A stretch of 64,000 nt of DNA from Culex pipiens pallens (Eukaryota > Arthropoda > Insecta > Diptera > Culicidae), in contig NC_068937.1 in NCBI RefSeq assembly GCF_016801865.2, positions 128,812,117-128,876,116 of the forward strand, written 5' to 3'. The stretch's first letter is position 1; every line of letters starts with the position of its first letter. Below, piece by piece: positions 58,701 through 64,000 of this stretch. Made by a program: the position numbers and the translations under genes. The notes under the pieces are model-generated. The model saw only the letters and a list, made by a program, of their open reading frames with translations. It made no database searches and had not been told where the DNA came from.

Positions 58701-61500
58701 CCATTGGCTGTTACGTCCTTTTAAAAACTAATCCGAGTAATGTTTTGAAAAAGTAAGCGAGAAATCTAGTTTTGAGTGATATAATTTGTAGAACTCACCC
58801 CGCTCGCCGCAGCACAATCCCCGTCGGGTGCGGTTCCGCATCGTCCGCCGACACCGACACCGCGGAAACATCCGTCACGGTCGCGTTGACGGTTTCGTTC
58901 AGGAAGGACCGGTTCGACCCGGACAGCAGCGAATCGTTCATGTTGATCGGCGAGGTCGAACTGACCGAGTCCTTTTTGGTTGAGGCCGCCACCGCCCCGG
59001 TCGTCGCCATCGTTGAAGAGGAGGACGGTTGATTGGGTGGGGATGAGGTGGAGGAATCGAGGGACGGTTCTTTGGTGGGTTCGGGACGGGAGGGTGGTTG
59101 GGTTGAGGGGGCGAACTCCTTGAGGGTGCTGTCCAGGATGGACTCGGAGTGGAGTTGGGCTTGGCGTGCCTTTTCCAGGGCGTTCGATTGGAGCCAGGAG
59201 ACACGACGGGAGGTGTCGGGGTTAAGGCCGGGCTCGCGGTCCGTTGGGATCTGGTTCTGGAAGGTTTCCTTGGTGGAGTCGTTGAGTTGGGAGGCGGTTG
59301 CGGCGGCTAGGGAGGATCGGTTTTGGATGGTGATTGTTGGGGTGGCGGATTTGGGCTTGATGATGAGTCGCTTGGCGTTCGGTTTGAGGGAGAAGGACTC
59401 TTCCAGGGTGCTGTCGTACTCTTCGAGGCCTTCGAAGAGGGATTTCTTGGAGAGGGTGGCGGCGCCGACGGGTTTGATTTTGACGCCGGAGCCGGTTACT
59501 TTGGGGGAAACCTTGAACTGCTGGTTGGCGCCTTCGAGGATGGCTTTTTGGGCGGATGGGTTGGTCGGTTTGAGCGAATCTTCCGAAGCTCCCGAGAGGG
59601 GTTTGATGTCCTTGAAGATGGGGTTGTCGCCGTACGGGGAGGTGACCATAGCTAGGATCTGCTGGTGGATTGGGACGGCAGCTTGGGCGGGTTGACCTTG
59701 GGCGCCTCCGAGGACGGTGTTGTTGCCGATTCCGCCAAAGGAACCTGTTCCGAGGCCACCGAAGGTGTTCGTTCCGCCTCCTAGCGTGGAAGTGTTTCCA
59801 AACAGGCTGGTCGTTCCGAGTCCGCCGGGTTTGTTGGCGGTGTTGCCGAACAGCGAGCCGGAACCTGTGCCAAAGTTGAGTCCTCCGCCGAAGGTGCTTC
59901 CCGTTGAGGTGGCCGTGTTGAGGCCAAACGTTGGCGCCGCCGGTTTGTTGAAGGTTCCACCGAAGAGCGATCCTCCGGCGGTGCTTGTGGCCGTTCCGAA
60001 GCTTCCAAAGGCGGGAGCGGTTGAAGTTGGGTTTTGGCCGAAGCTGCTTCCCAGCGGAGCGAACGTGTTGGCCGGTTTGGCTCCGAAGAGGCCACCTCCC
60101 GTGGCGGTGTTGGTCGCCGTGTTCGATCCAAATCCGAAGCTGGTTTGAGTTGTTTGCGCGCCGAGTCCTCCAAACGCGCTTTGTCCGGGTGCGGCGGTTG
60201 CGGTTCCACCGGAAAACAATCCCCCAGCGGGTTGCGCTTGGTTCTGCGTGCCGAACCCTCCAAACGTGGACTGCGGTTGGCCGAAGGTGTTGGTGGCCGC
60301 CGGTTGAGGCTGCGTTTGTCCAAAAAGACCCGTCGTGGCCTGTCCAAAGGCTGGTTTGGCCTGGCCAAGTCCCCCAAACGTGCTGGTATTGGTTTGGCCA
60401 AGCCCTCCGAAGCTGGTGTTGGCCGCGGTCGTTCCGAACGTCTTTCCAAAGGTGCTTCCTGTCGCTGCTCCAAATGCCGGTGCCGCCGTCGTTCCGAAGG
60501 TGTTGGTCGTGGTTCCTCCGAACAGACCCGTGCTCGGCTGGGAAGTTGTGGTCGTTCCAAACAGCGATTGCGTTGGCTGAGCCGCTGGTGCTCCAAACGG
60601 AGTTGCCGCCGGAGTAGCTCCAAAGAATCCTCCCGGAGTCGCTCCCGCTTGCGGTCCCTTCCGATTCGCTTGATAATCCTCAATCCTTAGCTCCTCAACC
60701 GACTTGTTTTCGTACTCCTTCATGAACGTAATGCAATGCTGCTTCGTCTGAACCTGGTTCGATTGGCCGTTCTTCATCAACGTGTCCGTCGAGGGCGTCG
60801 GCTGGTACTTGACCACGGCGGTTCCATTGCCGGCTCCGACGACGGGAGTTGCCGCCCCGAATGCCGGCTTGGCCGCCCCAAACAACCCCCCTCCAGCTTG
60901 GGTTTGTCCTCCGAAAAATCCTCCCGTCGTGGTTTGACTCGTGCTGGCCGCTCCAAACAACGACGTCTGCGCTGCCGGCTGGCCAAACGCCCCAAACCCG
61001 GCTGGCTTGGCCGCTCCAAACGCCGAATTGTTGTTATTATTCCCAAACAGTGACGTATTCGGTGCCGTGTTATTCTGCGTTCCAAACAGGGACGTCTGCT
61101 GGGGTTGCTGCTGTTGGGGCTGCCCGAAAGCTGAAATCGAAAAAAAATCATGAATGTTCCTGTCCGCAAATTGCGTCTTAACATTAGAATGCAGAATGCA
61201 GTGACGTCACCCACCTCCAAATCCGCCCTGCGTCGTCGTGGTCGCTCCGAAGGCCGGCGCCGCACTAGTGCTCGCCCCAAACAAACCCCCCGCGGGTGCC
61301 GTTTGGCCAAACAGCGATGGAGCGGCCTGCGGCGTCCCGAAAGCCGGAGTCGCCCCGAACGCCCCCACCGTCGTGGCCGGTTTGCCAAAGGTACTGTTCG
61401 CGGCCCCGAACGGACTGGCCGTTGCCTGGTTGCTCCCGAACGTTCCGAACCCACCGGTCGTACCGGTCGTCCCGAATCCGCCCGGTTTTGCACCAAACAT
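52794..61500 (-). CDS. Nup98-96: Nup98-96 nucleoporin precursor
   Basis: Coding exons on the minus strand are 61500-61215, 61130-58799, 55988-53341, 53284-53172 and 53111-52794, giving 1898 residues, close to other insect and vertebrate precursors. The N-terminal region, to about 570, is rich in FG and GLFG repeats. It is split at about 199-256 by the GLEBS segment that binds Rae1/Gle2 (ITFMKEYENKSVEELRIEDY). The autoproteolytic domain begins at YYTIPSLDEI, about 874, and contains the conserved HF|SKY cleavage site at F1013/S1014. The rest, from S1014, is Nup96, a Y-complex scaffold subunit of the nuclear pore. The exon 2/3 junction (GIVLRRAG|YYTIPS) agrees with the family. The 2.8-kb intron between them is full of repeats. 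No break is seen. Confidence 0.97.
55989..58798 (-). other. Nup98-96 intron 2 with MITE remnants
   Basis: This 2810-base intron holds a partial TACACGCAG-type MITE (about 56955-57095), a hairpin with AAACAAAAAAACAAACTTGC-type arms (about 56715-56885), a palindromic MITE fragment (about 57366-57450) and a GATTA-tailed retroelement (57808-58250). No exon is seen inside it. Confidence 0.6.
57808..58250 (-). mobile_element. GATTA-tailed short retroelement, copy 3
   Basis: It matches 8550-8990 closely, including CCTAGCGCAGCCAGTCTTT and GGTGCTCCGGGACCCTCTGG. The tail (AATCAAATCTAATCTAAC) is shorter than in copy 1. Confidence 0.65.
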
Positions 61501-62080
61501 CGCGATTTAAACTTTTTTTTCTTTATTTACCAAACAAAACAACAAGTTCCAAAACTTTCACCAACTTGATTTGTTTTGAAATCGCTGCCGTCTGTCAAAG
61601 TGACACATCAGTGCGAACGACAAAAACGCGCCAACATAACCTCACACTTTTGCGAAAAGAAAAAAAAACACCAAGAAAAAGGAAATCGATTTTTGACCTG
61701 CGAACGCGAAACCAGCAACTACGGCACCATCCGACGCGATCCGGAGCCGTTTTCGAGCGGTTTTCAGCGGAGAATCGAGATCGGCGGCAGCTGCGAGAGG
61801 TTTTGGTCGCTTCCAGCCGGTTTTACGGTGGTTTCTCACTGTTTTTGCTGCTCGAAAGTGCACTCTTTTCACGCGCGTTGACACTCGGGCGGCGGTGGAA
61901 TTGATTTCGGTTTGACTTGAGTTTGACAACTGTCAAGGGGGTAGAGCGGTGCAACGTTGAATGTCAGGTCGCGCAACATTTTTGATGTTGTGTCTGTGCG
62001 ACATCAAAGTTGACCGTCTTCTCAATAAAGGAGAAAAGCTCGGAACTTAACCTCAAAGGTAAATAACCAAATGAACTTTT
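61501..62080 (-). promoter_or_regulatory. Nup98-96 5' UTR and promoter region
   Basis: The interval upstream of the start codon is moderately GC-rich at 61690-61900, with TGTCAAAGTGACA and AACATAACCTCAC near 61600-61650. No TATA box is obvious. No divergent plus-strand gene can be supported. Confidence 0.4.
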
Positions 62081-62475
62081 TTGACAGGTGTCAGTGCCGG
62101 GACTTAGCATTAAAAATTAAAATTTTGTTCCGGCTGTTCCGTTTTGCATGGACACTAACACGGTTAGGAGCACGACAAGGACACGGCCACGGGAATGTCC
62201 AGGAACAGGCACCTACACGGCCAGGGACACGAAAACGGTCAGAAGCACGGGCACGAACACGGGCAGGAGTCCGGACAAGGAAACGGCCTAGAGCACGGCC
62301 ACGGGAACGACCAGGAACACCTACGTAGTCAGGTGCACGTACACGAACACGGCCAGAAGCACGGACAAGCACACGGGCACTAATACGGAAAAAAAAACTC
62401 GGGTTATGACGTTTCGCGCAATCGGAAGCAAATTCAAATTCAAAAACTGCTAAGTCCCGATTTGACACCTGTCAA
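62080..62475. mobile_element. MITE of about 395 bp with an internal CACGGN minisatellite
   Basis: TTGACAGGTGTCAGTGCCGG, then GACTTAGCA, at the left is inverted at the right (TGCTAAGTCCCGATTTGACA, then CCTGTCAA). The interior (about 62155-62385) is an irregular 6-base repeat, CACGGN/ACACGG. Confidence 0.75.
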
Positions 62476-62600
62476 ACCACTCAAATGGCACTCACAAAAT
62501 GAATACTGAGTTCTTTGAGTTCATTTGCTACGTCACGGTTTTCTTGTCTATAGGGTCCCAAAGCTCTATGTAAATTTTTCGATGGATCAACTATGGGGCA

Positions 62601-63416
62601 TTAGGGCACAAAACCAAAACGTAAACATTCGGGATTATTCCACTATTCCATTCATTAGTACGCTCCCTACATGCCCTCCAAGAATCAGATTGATAGCAAA
62701 CAATTTACCATTGAAAAAATCAAAAACACAAAAGGGCACATAACAATTTTCACTCCAAACCAAAAAAAATGTTAATATGTGCCCTTTTGTTTTTCGTTAG
62801 TTTTTAGTAGTTGTGGAACTTTTTGTGTTATAAAATGAACTTTTCATACATTCTTAACACTAATTCACTTCAAAACAAAGTTTGGTTTACTTTTCACCAA
62901 GCATTTCTGCAGAAAAAAACTTCGTCGAAATACAATATTTAATACGGTCCCGCGGCTGCTGTTCAGTACTCTTTTGAAGAATTTTTATGTTTTACATAAC
63001 TTATCTACACCATTCAATCACAAAACTTCACCAATTATCAAAATTTCCACTGAATCCTTCATTATTTCTAACTAAACAAAAGGACCCATAAACATCATTC
63101 AAAACATCAATCCGGCGACAGCGCTTTAGTGCCCTTTTAATTCTCTTCGAAATTGCATTTAGAAAGGGCCCATTATGAACAGCAGTTGGAAAGCTAAAAG
63201 GGCCTAATAACGAGATTTTTTAAAATTATGATTTTTATTGCGAAAATCAACAAAAAATAAGAAGCATTAAAGCAGAGTTGAAGATAATGATGTAATTTAT
63301 CGAATCGTCAGTTAAAATGCCATCAGTCAAGCTTCTTTTTTAAATAGGAATTGAAACAAGTTGTCCACTTTTTGAAGCGATTTTCTCGAAAGGCGGTTTT
63401 TGGTTTTGTGCCCTAG
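62601..63416. mobile_element. TIR element with TTAGGGCACAAAACCAAAA ends
   Basis: The right end GTTTTTGGTTTTGTGCCCTA complements the left. Internal inverted words (AAAAGGGCACAT / ATGTGCCCTTTT at about 62731-62788) repeat the GGGCAC theme. It is non-coding. Confidence 0.6.
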
Positions 63417-63439
63417 TGAAATGTTTGGCTCGATCTTAG

Positions 63440-64000
63440 GATTTTAAGGTTTTATGATTTTAGAATTTTATAATTTTAGAATTTTAAAATTTTAGAATTT
63501 TAGAATTTTAGAATTTCAGAATTTTAGAATTTTTGAATTTTAGAATTTTAGAATTTTAGAATTTTAAAATTTTAGAATTTTAGAATTTTAGAATTTTAGA
63601 ATTTTAGAATTTTAGAATTTTAGAATTTTAGAATTTTAGAATTTTAGAATTTTAGAATTTTAGAATTTTAGAATTTTAGAATTTTAGAATTTTAGAATTT
63701 TAGAATTTTAGAATTTTAGAATTTTAGAATTTTAGAATTTTAGAATTTTAGAATTTTAGAATTTTAGAATTTTAGAATTTTAGAATTTTAGAATTTTAGA
63801 ATTTTAGAATTTTAGAATTTTAGAATTTTAGAATTTTAGAATTTTAGAATTTTAGAATTTTAGAATTTTAGAATTTTAGAATTTTAGAATTTTAGAATTT
63901 TAGAATTTTAGAATTTTAGAATTTTAGAATTTTAGAATTTTAGAATTTTAGAATTTTAGAATTTTAGAATTTTAGAATTTTAGAATTTTAGAATTTTAGA
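63440..64000. repeat. (TTTTAGAA)n microsatellite, 8-bp unit, runs off the window
   Basis: An almost perfect tandem array of an 8-base unit at least 550 bases long. It is more variable before about 63560 and uniform afterwards. It continues past the window edge. Confidence 0.95.

Noticed and set aside
59033..60690. Plus-strand ORFs opposite the FG-repeat exon
   Set aside because: They are antisense shadows of FG/GLFG codons.
62071..62400. Arg/Gly/His-rich repeat ORFs
   Set aside because: All three frames of a CACGGN minisatellite inside a MITE are open.

Overview
The window is from an insect nuclear genome, most likely a culicine (Culex-like) mosquito. The evidence is short AT-rich introns, very dense MITEs, foldback elements and SINEs, non-LTR elements with RNase H domains, a Nup98-96 gene of insect architecture, and dipteran-type p53 genes. 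The species call is an inference. Positions 39267-39366 are a 100-N assembly gap.

The left 39 kb holds a cluster of p53-family genes, which is the main result. Three paralogs have a p53 DNA-binding domain and a C-terminal oligomerization domain: p53-1 (12764-13915, +), p53-2 (19343-20519, +) and p53-3 (23711-25046, -). Only p53-3 has a long acidic N-terminus. Between and around them are small genes with no DNA-binding domain that keep a p53-type oligomerization module: gene A (633-959, +, intronless), gene D (30400-31823, +), gene C (27960-28464, -, 47 codons) and, less surely, gene F (36555-38769, -). Gene D shares an intron at the same aligned position and phase with p53-2 and p53-3. Gene C begins with the same MAEQE pentapeptide as p53-2. 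A further small minus-strand gene (B, 8053-11018) is divergent from p53-1 and has no recognised family. An ACGCGT palindrome, often followed by ACCGGT, occurs near several of these genes. I infer a locus that makes full-length p53s plus small subunits able to mix with or poison their oligomers.

The middle (39-52 kb) has no recognisable host protein gene. It contains a candidate bidirectional promoter at 38.78-38.93 kb, a series of diverged modules at 40.2-44.8 kb (CGGACTTCA box, two GGTAAGTAC boxes, paired CTGTCAA, then usually a hairpin), a 5'-truncated non-LTR element with clear target-site duplications, and several foldback or TIR elements.

The right end (52.8-61.5 kb, -) is a complete Nup98-96 gene in five coding exons. 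It encodes FG repeats, the Rae1/Gle2-binding GLEBS segment, the autoproteolytic HFSKY site and Nup96. The window ends in a MITE, a TIR element and a long 8-bp microsatellite that runs off the edge.

Transposon content is high throughout. Notable elements are a 141-bp satellite array (5.4-6.8 kb), a tRNA-derived SINE with 12-bp TSDs, a 1.25-kb internally deleted LTR element with identical 5-bp TSDs, a hAT-type element with 8-bp TSDs, and inverted repeats with arms near 0.9 kb and 0.6 kb.
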